Shown here in pieces: positions 24,756 to 33,653 of a DNA stretch of 56,357 nt. The stretch is from an uncultured Dorea sp. GTDB lineage: Bacteria; Bacillota; Clostridia; Lachnospirales; Lachnospiraceae. The notes under the pieces are model-generated. The model was not told the origin of the DNA and did no database searches. It saw only the letters and a program-made list of their open reading frames with translations. How positions within the stretch are numbered: position 1 is the stretch's first letter; every line of letters starts with the position of its first letter. Position numbers and translations under genes: made by a program. Location of the stretch: contig CAJULU010000027.1 in the NCBI GenBank assembly GCA_910587575.1, positions 1 to 56,357 of the forward strand, written 5' to 3'.

Positions 24756-26066
24756 ATGGAACATTACAATAGAGTTCTGGTTATAAATTCTCAAAGTATG
24801 TTTAAAAATAACGCAACAGGTATTACGCTCAGAAGCTTATGGGGAGACTGGCCTAAAGATAAAATACTGGAATTTTACAGCGAACCGGTTCAGAACAATA
24901 CAAGCTACTCCTATAAACTGGAAGATAATTTTTTTCAGTGGATGATACATCTGGTAAAGAGAATCAGAAGAAAGCGAACCGGAGCATCTGAAGGAAAAGT
25001 TCAAAGTCACGAGAACAGTTCCGATGCATCGGGGGTTTCTGATCATCTGAAACGATTACTAAATTGCTTTCCGTTAAAAGTTACCCGGAAAGACTGGATC
25101 AGAATCAGAAAGTTTCATCCGGAGATTGTCTATACCCTGGGCGGAAGTGCTAATATTCTGTCATTAACAGATAAAATCGCCAGAAAAATGGATATTCCCG
25201 TTACAGTTCATTATATGGATAACTGGCCGAATAAAATACGCATTTCAGATACTGGCTTCGAAAAGATTTATCACAGAATTTTGCTTGGAAACTTGAAGAA
25301 AAATCTGAAAAGAAGTGAAATATGCTTTGCAATCAGTCCATATATGTCGGAGTGTTATGAAAAAGAGTTTCGGGTACGCCATATTTCTTTAATGAATTGT
25401 GTAAATGTTAAATTACTGAGTGAGACGCACAGGAAAAGATTGGAAGACCGGGAGGTCATAAATATTGTTTATGCGGGCGGTCTTCATTTGAACAGATGGA
25501 AGAAGTTAAAAATTTTTGCGGAATTTATGCTGAATGAGAAGTTTCATACAAAACTGCTGATGTACGTCAGTGATCATGAAAAGGTTTTATATAAAGATGA
25601 ATTTCCGAAAGAAAACTGTGAATTTATGAAGATGATTTCTCATGACAGAATTTCGGATCTGTATAAAAATGCAGACGTGCTTCTGCATGTGGAGGCAGAC
25701 GATGAGGAAAACATTCCTTTTATTAAATATTCGATATCTACAAAAATTCCGGAATATCTGGCTACCGGTAAACCTTTTATCTTTTTCGGACCGTCTGACA
25801 TTGCCATGTACAGATATCTGAAAGAAAACGAGATTGCGTATGCGGTGTGCCGGAATAAAGATTTAAAATATGTTCTGGCTGAGGTATTGCATGATATGAA
25901 ATTGGGGAAATACAGATATGGGGAAGAGGCGGTAAAGTTTGCCCAGGACTATCATAGTTACAGCCAGGTAAGAGAAAAATTGCGTGAATCGTTAGAAACT
26001 GCCGTAGAATCTTTTAATCAGACATCAGACTCCCAATTGCGAAAGAGAGCAGATCATGAGCATTAA
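24756..26066 (+). CDS. Glycosyltransferase, GT-B fold
   Basis: A 436-residue protein with weaker GT4-like features: VYTLGGSANILSLTDKIAR and VTVHYMDNWP in the N-terminal half; INIVYAGGLHLNRWKKL, ISDLYKNADVLLHVEAD and STKIPEYLATGKPFIFFGPSD in the C-terminal half. An extra basic, serine-rich stretch (~70-95) interrupts the first domain. It starts one base after the previous stop and overlaps the polymerase gene by 11 bp. Function in the repeat unit is inferred from location. Confidence 0.75.
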   Translation: MEHYNRVLVINSQSMFKNNATGITLRSLWGDWPKDKILEFYSEPVQNNTSYSYKLEDNFFQWMIHLVKRIRRKRTGASEGKVQSHENSSDASGVSDHLKRLLNCFPLKVTRKDWIRIRKFHPEIVYTLGGSANILSLTDKIARKMDIPVTVHYMDNWPNKIRISDTGFEKIYHRILLGNLKKNLKRSEICFAISPYMSECYEKEFRVRHISLMNCVNVKLLSETHRKRLEDREVINIVYAGGLHLNRWKKLKIFAEFMLNEKFHTKLLMYVSDHEKVLYKDEFPKENCEFMKMISHDRISDLYKNADVLLHVEADDEENIPFIKYSISTKIPEYLATGKPFIFFGPSDIAMYRYLKENEIAYAVCRNKDLKYVLAEVLHDMKLGKYRYGEEAVKFAQDYHSYSQVREKLRESLETAVESFNQTSDSQLRKRADHEH

Positions 26067-27357
26067 TGTTGTAATATATATTCTTGTAATTGCAGGAGTA
26101 GCAGGAATCATTAAATATAAAGAAATAATAAATCCGTATACTTTATTTAATGTGCTATGGATTTTAGTTTTATTACTGATAGATCATGGAAATGATTATA
26201 TTGATCCACCCAGTGAGACGGCATTGAATTGCATTATCTATGGAGTAATCAGCTTTAACTGTTCCATGATGGTTCCTATGGCCCGGTTTAAGATCAGGAA
26301 AGGGTATGATTCTGACAATCACAGTGAATATAGAATTAATTATAATCTGGCTCTGAAATTTTCGAATATTTCAGTTATAGTATGTGCATTATTATCGATC
26401 CAGCCTCTGGTCAGATTTCTTTCAGGAAGTAATTTTGGTGTTATCAGAGTGGACTATTATACATACGGTAATTTTCTGGAATATTTTTTATGGTATGCCA
26501 GGCTGTATACCATATCCGCATCAAGGGATGTTATATTTATTATCGCTTTATTTGCATTTATTACAAATTATAAAAGTAAATTCAGATTACTTTTTAATGC
26601 CATCATGCTGATTATTCTCGAAAGCGTAATGAGCGGAGGCAGATATGTATTAATGAATGCTGGTTTTATGATTTTTTGCTTTTATTTAAGATATTCTGAC
26701 AAAGTCAGACTGAAGCCAAAGCAGAAAATTATGATAGGATGCACTCTTATCGCTTTTTTTTCATTAATTATTTTTTTCACTTCAAACAGGGTGACGTATC
26801 TGTATTCCGGACTTTCGCCAATCCAGTTGATAAGACAGACATTTTATGGATATTTCGCAGGCAGCGTAACATACCTGGGAAGGCTGATCACAACGTATTC
26901 TGCAGACATGGGCACTACCTATGGACTTAATTTTATGCAGGGCTTTATCTTACCAGTATTCACATTGTCTGGATTTTTGGGCATACCTTCTCCGGATGTT
27001 ATTAATAAAGTAGGGAATCTGACGGTGAAACCTTTAGCAATCAGTGCAGTTGCGACACTAAATGCATTACCTACTGTTTTTGGATATTTTTATGTTGATG
27101 GGAAAATGGCGGCCGTAATCATTGAGAGTTTCCTTTTTGGATATTTATGTAAAAAGATTTATTACAGATCTGTCAAGGGGAATACCATTTATTTCGCCGC
27201 ATATCTGCTGCTTGTAACTCAGATTCTGAATACCAGTACAAAATGGTTCTTTTATCAGTCGGATTATTGTTTTGCATTTTTGTACTTGTTTCTGTTTTTC
27301 AGGAGGGTGGAAGTCAATGATGAAAAAAATGTTAAAAACGTTATTGGTCAGACATAA
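26056..27357 (+). CDS. wzy: Oligosaccharide repeat-unit polymerase (Wzy)
   Basis: An integral membrane protein of 433 residues with about 11-12 hydrophobic segments and a larger external loop near the middle (YLYSGLSPIQLIRQTFYGYFAGSV). This is the profile of Wzy/EpsG-type polymerases, which join lipid-linked repeats outside the membrane; primary sequence is very variable in this family, so the call rests on topology, position between transferases and the presence of Wzx in the same operon. A and T homopolymers are frequent, consistent with its low G+C. The next gene starts inside its 3' end. Confidence 0.75.
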   Translation: MSINVVIYILVIAGVAGIIKYKEIINPYTLFNVLWILVLLLIDHGNDYIDPPSETALNCIIYGVISFNCSMMVPMARFKIRKGYDSDNHSEYRINYNLALKFSNISVIVCALLSIQPLVRFLSGSNFGVIRVDYYTYGNFLEYFLWYARLYTISASRDVIFIIALFAFITNYKSKFRLLFNAIMLIILESVMSGGRYVLMNAGFMIFCFYLRYSDKVRLKPKQKIMIGCTLIAFFSLIIFFTSNRVTYLYSGLSPIQLIRQTFYGYFAGSVTYLGRLITTYSADMGTTYGLNFMQGFILPVFTLSGFLGIPSPDVINKVGNLTVKPLAISAVATLNALPTVFGYFYVDGKMAAVIIESFLFGYLCKKIYYRSVKGNTIYFAAYLLLVTQILNTSTKWFFYQSDYCFAFLYLFLFFRRVEVNDEKNVKNVIGQT

Positions 27358-28000
27358 GAACAAAAAGAACCTTAGGATTGGAAGAAGAACGGAGGTTGCA
27401 TTGCAATCAAGTTTTGAAGGCAGGAATTATATAGGAAATGATTCCATATTTAATGGCAGAATGGGTTTTGCTTCCTATATTGGTGATCATGCCAGATTAT
27501 GTGCAGAAATTGGTAAATTTTCCTGTATTGCGGGAGATGTCAGAACAATCAACGGATTTCACCCGACGAAAGATTTTGTGTCCATACATCCGGCGTTTTA
27601 TGGAAGGAATAACCATACGGGGTTGTCATTTACAGAGCAGTGTTTATTCAGTCAATACAGATATGCAGATTCTGAAAAAAAGATAGATGTATTAATCGGC
27701 AACGATGTGTGGATCGGATATGGAGCACGTCTGCTGGCTGGTGTAACGATTAGTGATGGAGCAGTGGTAGCGGCAGGTTCTGTCGTTACAAAAGACGTGG
27801 AACCATACTGCATTGTGGGAGGGATCCCTGCCAGAGTAATCAGAAAGAGATTCTCAGATTCAGAGATTGCTGATCTGCTGAGATCAGAATGGTGGAATCA
27901 GAGTTTCGAATGGATAAAAAATAATGCGGAAAAGTTTCAGAATATCGGGTTATTTATAAATGAAAGTGAACATATCAAAACGAATTTCGGGGAGAAATGA
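27317..28000 (+). CDS. CatB-like hexapeptide-repeat acetyltransferase
   Basis: A left-handed beta-helix acyltransferase of ~227 residues with hexapeptide repeats running from YIGNDSIFNG through IGDHARLCAEIGKFSCIAG and again IGNDVWIGYGARLLAGVTISDGAVVAAGSVVTKDV, and the closing GGIPARVIRKRF. Catalytic histidine in NGFHPTKDF. It would O- or N-acetylate a sugar of the repeat. The ATG at 27317 has AGGAGGG nine bases upstream and lies 41 bp inside the polymerase gene. It is intact, unlike the second acetyltransferase of the operon. Confidence 0.88.
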   Translation: MMKKMLKTLLVRHKNKKNLRIGRRTEVALQSSFEGRNYIGNDSIFNGRMGFASYIGDHARLCAEIGKFSCIAGDVRTINGFHPTKDFVSIHPAFYGRNNHTGLSFTEQCLFSQYRYADSEKKIDVLIGNDVWIGYGARLLAGVTISDGAVVAAGSVVTKDVEPYCIVGGIPARVIRKRFSDSEIADLLRSEWWNQSFEWIKNNAEKFQNIGLFINESEHIKTNFGEK

Positions 28001-28002
28001 CA

Positions 28003-28947
28003 ATGGAGATGAATGAAGTTCCGGTAACACTAATTATTTTCAACAGACCTGAAACCACGAGAAAGGTTTTTGAACAGGTGAAAAAAATATGTCCAAAAAA
28101 AATTTTTATTATTTCCGATGAAGGGAGGAATGAAAAAGAAAAAGAAATTGTTCGAGAAGCAAGGCGGATTGTTGAAGACATAGACTGGGAGTGTGAAATA
28201 CATAAAAATTATGCCAAACAGAATATGGGCTGCGGTTACAGGGTGTCAAGCGGTCTGGACTGGGTTTTCGATCATACAGAATTTTCGATTATTCTGGAGG
28301 ACGACTGTGTCCCCAACAGATCATTCTTTCGGTTTTGTTCAGAGATGTTAGAGAAGTACAGGGACGACGAAAGAATTATGTATATATCTGGGAATAATTT
28401 TCATAAACAGATTCCATTTTCCCATAGTTATGATTTCGTGAATATAGGATGGATCTGGGGATGGGCTACCTGGCGGAGAGCCTGGGAAAAATATGATTTT
28501 AAGATCAGCAGCTGGAAAGAGGAAAGTAAAAATAAGATGCTAAGACGTTTCTATACGGATAACGAGTATCCGATTTTCGAGAATGATTTAAAAGCTCTGT
28601 CAGACAGGGGACTTTTTACATGGGATTTTCAATGGCAATACGCCTGTGCCTGTAATAATGGGATGTGTATCGTTCCCTGTAAAAATCTGATTACGAATAT
28701 AGGATTTGGGGAAGAGGCGACTCATACCAAGACCAGAAGAGCATATTATGATGGAAGATCATCTGAGTTAGAATTCCCTCTGTCAGATCCTGAATTTATT
28801 ATCCCGAACCGCAAATACGATTATCTGACCTTAGTTCATTTAAAAGGATTTGAGCCAGGTATAATCAGAAGAAATTTACGGGAATTCAGAATTAAAATTG
28901 CGAGACAAAGACATAAAATAATGAGGTGCAGATATGAAAAAAATTAG
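28003..28947 (+). CDS. GT-A fold glycosyltransferase
   Basis: A ~314-residue protein with VPVTLIIFNRPETTRKVFEQV at the start and IILEDDCVPNRSFFRF, an EDD metal-binding motif, in the centre; GWIWGWATWRRAWEKYD and TWDFQWQYACACNNGMCIVP follow. This is the pattern of GNT-I-like nucleotide-diphospho-sugar transferases seen in many capsule loci. ATG 28003 has GGGGAG eight bases upstream; ATG 27997 overlapping the previous stop is the alternative. The A8 run near 28095 is in frame. Confidence 0.8.
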   Translation: MEMNEVPVTLIIFNRPETTRKVFEQVKKICPKKIFIISDEGRNEKEKEIVREARRIVEDIDWECEIHKNYAKQNMGCGYRVSSGLDWVFDHTEFSIILEDDCVPNRSFFRFCSEMLEKYRDDERIMYISGNNFHKQIPFSHSYDFVNIGWIWGWATWRRAWEKYDFKISSWKEESKNKMLRRFYTDNEYPIFENDLKALSDRGLFTWDFQWQYACACNNGMCIVPCKNLITNIGFGEEATHTKTRRAYYDGRSSELEFPLSDPEFIIPNRKYDYLTLVHLKGFEPGIIRRNLREFRIKIARQRHKIMRCRYEKN

Positions 28948-29890
28948 GATATTAGTAACTGGCGGCGCAGGCTTTCTCGGATCACATCTGTGTGACCGGC
29001 TGATTCAATGCGGGAATGATGTGATTTGTGTCGATAATCTTTATACTGGGAATAAGGATAATATCAGACATTTATTAGATAATCCCTATTTTGAGTTTAT
29101 CAGACATGATGTGATCAATCCTATCTATGTTGAGTGTGATCAGATCTATCATTTAGCATGTCCGGCTTCACCCGTACACTATCAGAAAGATCCCATATAT
29201 ACCACAAAGACATCCATGTACGGGGCGATGAATCTGTTAGGGTTAGCAAAGCGGACGGGAGCCAGAATTCTTCTTTCTTCTACATCGGAGGTTTACGGAG
29301 ATCCGGAATGTAATCCACAGGTAGAGAGTTACCGGGGTTCTGTCAATACGATCGGTCCAAGGTCCTGTTATGACGAGGGAAAGCGTGTAGCGGAGACATT
29401 ATTCTTTGATTACCATAGGAAACACAAGGTTGATATAAAAGTGATGCGTATATTCAATACATATGGACCTAAAATGGATATTGGGGATGGAAGGGTGGTA
29501 TCTAACTTTATCGTCCAGGCGTTAAAGAACGAAGATATTACCATATACGGAAATGGAACGCAGACCAGGAGCTTCTGCTATGTAGATGATTTAATTGATG
29601 GAATGATCCGGTTAATGAACAGTGAAGATGGGTTTACCGGTCCGGTAAATATCGGTAATCCGAATGAATTCACGATAAAACAGCTGGCAGAGAGAGTCAT
29701 AGAATTAACGGAATCGTTATCGCATCTGGTTTATGAAGATTTACCGGTAGATGACCCGGTCCAGCGCAGACCGGATATTACTTTGGCGAAAAAAATACTT
29801 GAATGGGAGCCGCAGATACAAATTAATGATGGGCTGAAGCGTACAATTGACTATTTTAAAAATCAGATAAATTTAAAGAATGATAAGTAG
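28934..29890 (+). CDS. UDP-glucuronate decarboxylase (UDP-xylose synthase)
   Basis: An SDR of 318 residues matching UXS throughout: VTGGAGFLGSHLCDRLI, CPASPVHYQKDPIYTTKTSM, SSTSEVYGDP, SCYDEGKRVAETLFFDYHR with the catalytic tyrosine and lysine, and MRIFNTYGPKM. It would turn UDP-glucuronate into UDP-xylose, so a pentose is likely in the glycan. A UDP-glucose dehydrogenase supplying its substrate is not obvious here, because the dehydrogenase in this operon looks like the N-acetylhexosamine type. Starts 14 bp inside the upstream gene. Confidence 0.92.
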   Translation: MKKIRILVTGGAGFLGSHLCDRLIQCGNDVICVDNLYTGNKDNIRHLLDNPYFEFIRHDVINPIYVECDQIYHLACPASPVHYQKDPIYTTKTSMYGAMNLLGLAKRTGARILLSSTSEVYGDPECNPQVESYRGSVNTIGPRSCYDEGKRVAETLFFDYHRKHKVDIKVMRIFNTYGPKMDIGDGRVVSNFIVQALKNEDITIYGNGTQTRSFCYVDDLIDGMIRLMNSEDGFTGPVNIGNPNEFTIKQLAERVIELTESLSHLVYEDLPVDDPVQRRPDITLAKKILEWEPQIQINDGLKRTIDYFKNQINLKNDK

Positions 29891-31160
29891 ATTAGTAAAA
29901 AGCACCGAGGCAAAAAATGCCGGATGGTTAATTGCCGGAAGAGTCATTCAACTAATGATTACATTTGTTATGGGCATATTTACAACAAGATACTTAGGTC
30001 CCGGTAATTATGGCCTGATAAACTATGCAAATGTATTTGTGGCTTTTTTTACACCGGTATGTACACTGGGGATTCAGTCTGTCATTATCAGAGATTTTGT
30101 CAATCATCCAGGTGAGGAAGGAAAAGCGCTTGGCAGCAGTCTTGTATTCAGACTGATCTCTGGCTTTTTTTCATCCATCATAATTGTGGTTTGTGTTTCA
30201 ATAACAGACAGTGGTGAAACGGCTACAATAGTAATTGCGGCAATATGCAGTTTTCAGCTTGTGTTCCGTGCATTTGATCTGTTCCATTACTGGTTTCAAT
30301 ATAAGCAGAAAGCCAGTGTCATAGCGATTGTCATGTTAGTGGCGCATATTGCTACTTCATTCTATAAGGCTTACTTACTTGTCTCGAAAAAAAGTATTTA
30401 CTGGTTTGCGACTGCTGTGCCCATGGATTATCTGATACTGGCCGTTATGATTTACTGTGTTTATAAGAAGAATGATGGCCCGGAACTTATATTTTCAAGA
30501 AAAAAGGGATTTGAGCTGTTATCTTCCAGTTACCATTTTATCCTTTCCGGAATGATGGTTGCCGTCTATGCGCAGACTGATAAGTTCATGCTGAAGCAGA
30601 TGTTAGATGAAACGAGTGTCGGATACTATTCTTTGGCATCGTCGATCAATATGATGTGGGTTTTTGTGCTGCAGGCAGTGATTGATGCATTCTATCCGGC
30701 AATCATGAAGTTATATTCTGTTGATCAGAATCAGTTTGAAAGAAAAAACAGGCAGTTATATGCAACGATAGAATATATATCCTTGTTTGTTGCAATTTGT
30801 TTTACCATATTTGGAAGATCAGCTGTTCAGATGGTTTATGGAGAGGCGTATGTACCTGCTTCTGACCCGCTGAAAGTGATTTGCTGGTACACCATGTTCT
30901 CTTACTTAGGCGTGGCCAGAGATGCATGGATTGTGTGTAAAGGATTACAGAAATATCTGAAATATATGTATTTATGCGCTGCAGTACTAAATGTAATTTT
31001 AAATTTATTACTGATTCCCATATCTGGAATGAATGGAGCAGCCGTTGCATCCTTAACTACACAGATTGCGACGAGCCTGATATTTCCATGTTTTGTAAAA
31101 GAGTTACGTCCGAATATAAAACTAATAATAGAAGCTCTTTTTCTGATAAATACCCGGTAA
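29880..31160 (+). CDS. wzx: Repeat-unit flippase (Wzx)
   Basis: A polytopic membrane protein of 426 residues with about 12-14 hydrophobic segments and the N-terminal MOP/PST pattern NAGWLIAGRVIQLMITFVMG, TTRYLGPGNYGLINYA and a conserved FDLFHYWFQ. It moves the undecaprenyl-linked repeat across the membrane before polymerisation. It overlaps the UXS gene by 11 bp. Together with Wzy it defines a Wzx/Wzy-dependent pathway; no Wzz or tyrosine kinase gene is in the window. Confidence 0.9.
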   Translation: MISRLVKSTEAKNAGWLIAGRVIQLMITFVMGIFTTRYLGPGNYGLINYANVFVAFFTPVCTLGIQSVIIRDFVNHPGEEGKALGSSLVFRLISGFFSSIIIVVCVSITDSGETATIVIAAICSFQLVFRAFDLFHYWFQYKQKASVIAIVMLVAHIATSFYKAYLLVSKKSIYWFATAVPMDYLILAVMIYCVYKKNDGPELIFSRKKGFELLSSSYHFILSGMMVAVYAQTDKFMLKQMLDETSVGYYSLASSINMMWVFVLQAVIDAFYPAIMKLYSVDQNQFERKNRQLYATIEYISLFVAICFTIFGRSAVQMVYGEAYVPASDPLKVICWYTMFSYLGVARDAWIVCKGLQKYLKYMYLCAAVLNVILNLLLIPISGMNGAAVASLTTQIATSLIFPCFVKELRPNIKLIIEALFLINTR

Positions 31161-31198
31161 CAGATAAAAAATATAAATAAATCGATAAGGTATGAAAA

Positions 31199-31924
31199 GT
31201 GAAGCATAATAAAAAATCTGTATTCATTACAATGATCCTTCTGCTTAGTATCATAACGAATATAATGCTGATGATTTCTGGGGGGGGGGGGGTAGATAAG
31301 ATATTAATAAAACTAAGATTACAAACATCGGATGAACGGACTGACTGGACGCTTGAATCCTGGAAGCATAGTCTGGCGGGCTTAAATTTTGATTCGGATA
31401 TTGTATTTTTTGGAGATAGTCTGACCAGTAATGGTGACTGGCAGCTGTATTTCCCAGAATATAATATCGTCAACCTGGGACTGATCGGGGATAATATTCA
31501 AGGTATGAACTCCAGGATAGATATGATTGAGGAAGTGTCGCCTGAGAAAATTTTTATTATGGCCGGGATTAATTCATTGGCGAATAAGAACTATAAGGAA
31601 TGCTTACAGGATTATGAAAAGATGATTTCGGATATTCAGAATCTATTACCAGAAAGCAGTCTGTATATTCAGTCGGTCTTACCGGTTTCTAATGAAAAAG
31701 AAAATCAATATATTACAAATCTGAATATTGATGATTTTAACCATGAACTCAAAATTCTTGCGGAAAAGAATGAAATTATTTTTATTGATATGAGTAGATT
31801 CTTTAAAGAAGATTGTGAACTGAAACAGACATTGACGGTTGATGGGATACATATCAATGAAGACGGATATAACGTGTGGAGTAGTTGTATTTCGCAATAT
31901 GTATATGAATCAAAATCTTTATGA
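31199..31924 (+). CDS. Membrane-anchored SGNH/GDSL hydrolase with in-frame poly-G tract (phase ON)
   Basis: After an N-terminal anchor (~residues 6-27) comes an SGNH hydrolase domain: FFGDSLTSNGDW with the nucleophilic serine, NLGLIGDNI, MAGINSL and the DGIHINEDGY Asp/His block. Such domains add or remove O-acetyl groups outside the membrane. A run of 13 G (31280-31292) encodes four glycines and part of a valine immediately after the anchor. At this length the frame is open; gain or loss of one or two G would stop translation early. GTG start at 31199 with AAGG eight bases upstream. Confidence 0.85.
   Translation: MKHNKKSVFITMILLLSIITNIMLMISGGGGVDKILIKLRLQTSDERTDWTLESWKHSLAGLNFDSDIVFFGDSLTSNGDWQLYFPEYNIVNLGLIGDNIQGMNSRIDMIEEVSPEKIFIMAGINSLANKNYKECLQDYEKMISDIQNLLPESSLYIQSVLPVSNEKENQYITNLNIDDFNHELKILAEKNEIIFIDMSRFFKEDCELKQTLTVDGIHINEDGYNVWSSCISQYVYESKSL
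31280..31292 (+). repeat. Poly-G tract of 13 inside the SGNH hydrolase gene
   Basis: Thirteen uninterrupted G in an AT-rich operon, 27 codons into the gene. Such tracts are classic slipped-strand hot spots; present length keeps the downstream frame open. Confidence 0.9.
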
Positions 31925-31970
31925 AGAATCAAAATGACTGACAGGCTTAAAATACAGGAGGTGTACGACA

Positions 31971-33041
31971 ATGAATTCATTAAGCGGAGCAACGCTTTTA
32001 ATAACGGGTGGTACGGGTTCGTTCGGATCAACCGTACTAAAACATTTTCTGACATCAGATATCGGACAGATTAGGATATTCTCACGTGATGAAAAGAAGC
32101 AGGATGATATGCGGCATCATCTGCAGGCCAGGTATCCCGAGCATGCAGACAAGGTCAGATTCTACATAGGTGACGTCAGAGATCTGAGGTCGGTAGCAGA
32201 TGCCATGCCAGGCGTTGATTATATTTTTCATGCGGCTGCTCTCAAGCAGGTTCCGTCATGCGAGTTCTTCCCAATACAGGCAGTCAGAACGAATGTAGAA
32301 GGGACGGATAATGTGCTTCACGCAGCGATTGATGCAAGGGTAAGGCGAGTGGTATGTCTCAGTACGGATAAAGCCGCATACCCGATCAATGCGATGGGAA
32401 CCAGCAAAGCTATGATGGAGCATGTTATTTTTGCCAATGCAAGAGTAGCGGCTGAACGCGGAGGAACAGTGATCTGTTGTACACGTTATGGTAATGTCAT
32501 GTGTTCAAGAGGTTCGGTTATTCCTCTTTTTATTGATCAGATAAAAGCCGGAAATCCCATTACGATTACGAATCCGGCCATGACCCGCTTTCTGATGAAT
32601 CTTGATGAAGCGGTTGATCTTGTGAAGTATGCCTTTGATCATGCCAGGCCAGGGGATCTGTTTATTCAGAAAGCGGATGCAAGTACAATCGGGGATCTGG
32701 CAAAAGGTGTGCAGAAACTGTTCGGGGACACTGGTACGAATATCATTGGTACCAGACACGGTGAAAAACTCTATGAGGTACTTCTGACAAGAGAGGAGTG
32801 CCTTCGTTGTGAAGATATGGGGAAATATTTCAGAGTTTCTGCAGATAACCGTGATTTGAACTATGATAAATTTTTTGTAAAAGGCCAGGTACAGACGGAA
32901 GCGGGAGAAAGTTATACGTCTCATAACACCAACCGGCTCGGCGTAGACGGCGTGGTGAAAAAGATTCTTACCACAGATTATGTGAGGAAAGCTTTAGAGC
33001 AGGAAAGCCAGAGCACCGGGAAAGGGAGACATTTATGTTAA
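31971..33041 (+). CDS. capE: UDP-GlcNAc 4,6-dehydratase/5-epimerase, CapE-like
   Basis: An SDR of 356 residues. TGGTGSFGSTVLKHFL binds NAD; HAAALKQVPSCEFFPIQAVRTNV and AAYPINAMGTSKAMMEHVI follow, with Met in place of the usual catalytic Tyr, a hallmark of CapE/FnlA. CapE converts UDP-GlcNAc to the 4-keto-6-deoxy-L-arabino sugar used by CapF. Good RBS AGGAGG nine bases before ATG 31971. The stop overlaps the start of the following acetyltransferase, and CapF comes after that. Confidence 0.92.
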   Translation: MNSLSGATLLITGGTGSFGSTVLKHFLTSDIGQIRIFSRDEKKQDDMRHHLQARYPEHADKVRFYIGDVRDLRSVADAMPGVDYIFHAAALKQVPSCEFFPIQAVRTNVEGTDNVLHAAIDARVRRVVCLSTDKAAYPINAMGTSKAMMEHVIFANARVAAERGGTVICCTRYGNVMCSRGSVIPLFIDQIKAGNPITITNPAMTRFLMNLDEAVDLVKYAFDHARPGDLFIQKADASTIGDLAKGVQKLFGDTGTNIIGTRHGEKLYEVLLTREECLRCEDMGKYFRVSADNRDLNYDKFFVKGQVQTEAGESYTSHNTNRLGVDGVVKKILTTDYVRKALEQESQSTGKGRHLC

Positions 33042-33579
33042 AAAGATTGTATAGAACCATATATAGGATGTTGATGATAAGGTGGAATCATATCGGATAT
33101 GCTAAGAAAATCGGTGTGAATATGTCCGGGGGGGGGTACATCTCTATGGAAGGATTAGCTGGGGAACAGAACCATGGCTCATTACTCTTGGATATAATGT
33201 ACATATAACAGATGGTGTAAAATTCGTAACACATGATGGGGGTACGTTATTATTCCGGAACCGGGTTCCGGACTTGGAAATAACGAAACCGATAACGATA
33301 GGTAATAACGTATATATAGGAAACAATGTGATTTTTCTTCCCGGAGTCAGAATCGGGAATGATGTTGTGATCGGAGCAGGGGCAGTCGTTACAAAGGATA
33401 TTCCAGATAACTCGGTAGCGGCAGGTGTTCCGGCCAGAGTTATTAAGACTGCTGATGAGTATTTTGAGAAGATCAAAAGAGAATCCCTTCATTTAGGAAA
33501 TCTGAAAGGCCAGGAAAAGGATAAAGCGCTAAAAAAATACTACGGCTATTCAGGCGGTTCAGAAGGTATTTATTTCTGA
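33035..33579 (+). pseudogene. Hexapeptide acetyltransferase interrupted by a poly-G frameshift (phase OFF)
   Basis: ATG 33035 (overlapping the capE stop) opens MLKRLYRTIYRMLMIRW and continues to AKKIGVNMSGGG. After nine G (33128-33136) this frame ends at a TAA near 33207. In the next frame the family sequence continues without a break: GRISWGTEPWLITLGYNVHI, KFVTHDGG and the repeats IGNNVYIGNNVIFLPGVRIG ending GVPARVIK. With ten or seven G the two parts would join into one ~180-residue LbH acetyltransferase, so the gene looks intact but switched off. This is better seen as a phase-off allele than a decayed gene. A sequencing error in the run is the main alternative. Confidence 0.85.
33128..33136 (+). 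repeat. Poly-G tract of 9 inside the acetyltransferase gene
   Basis: Nine G, where ten or seven are needed to keep the acetyltransferase frame open. Second such tract in the operon, 1.8 kb from the first. Confidence 0.9.
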
Positions 33580-33653
33580 TAGGTTTTACTGCAAAGAAGA
33601 CAGATAAGTACCATAAAAATGAAATGATTATAATATAATTACAGGAGATAGTT

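Noticed and set aside
26750..26785. Runs of seven and eight T in the polymerase gene
   Set aside because: AT homopolymers of this length are frequent in this AT-rich operon and the frame is intact, so no claim of phase variation.
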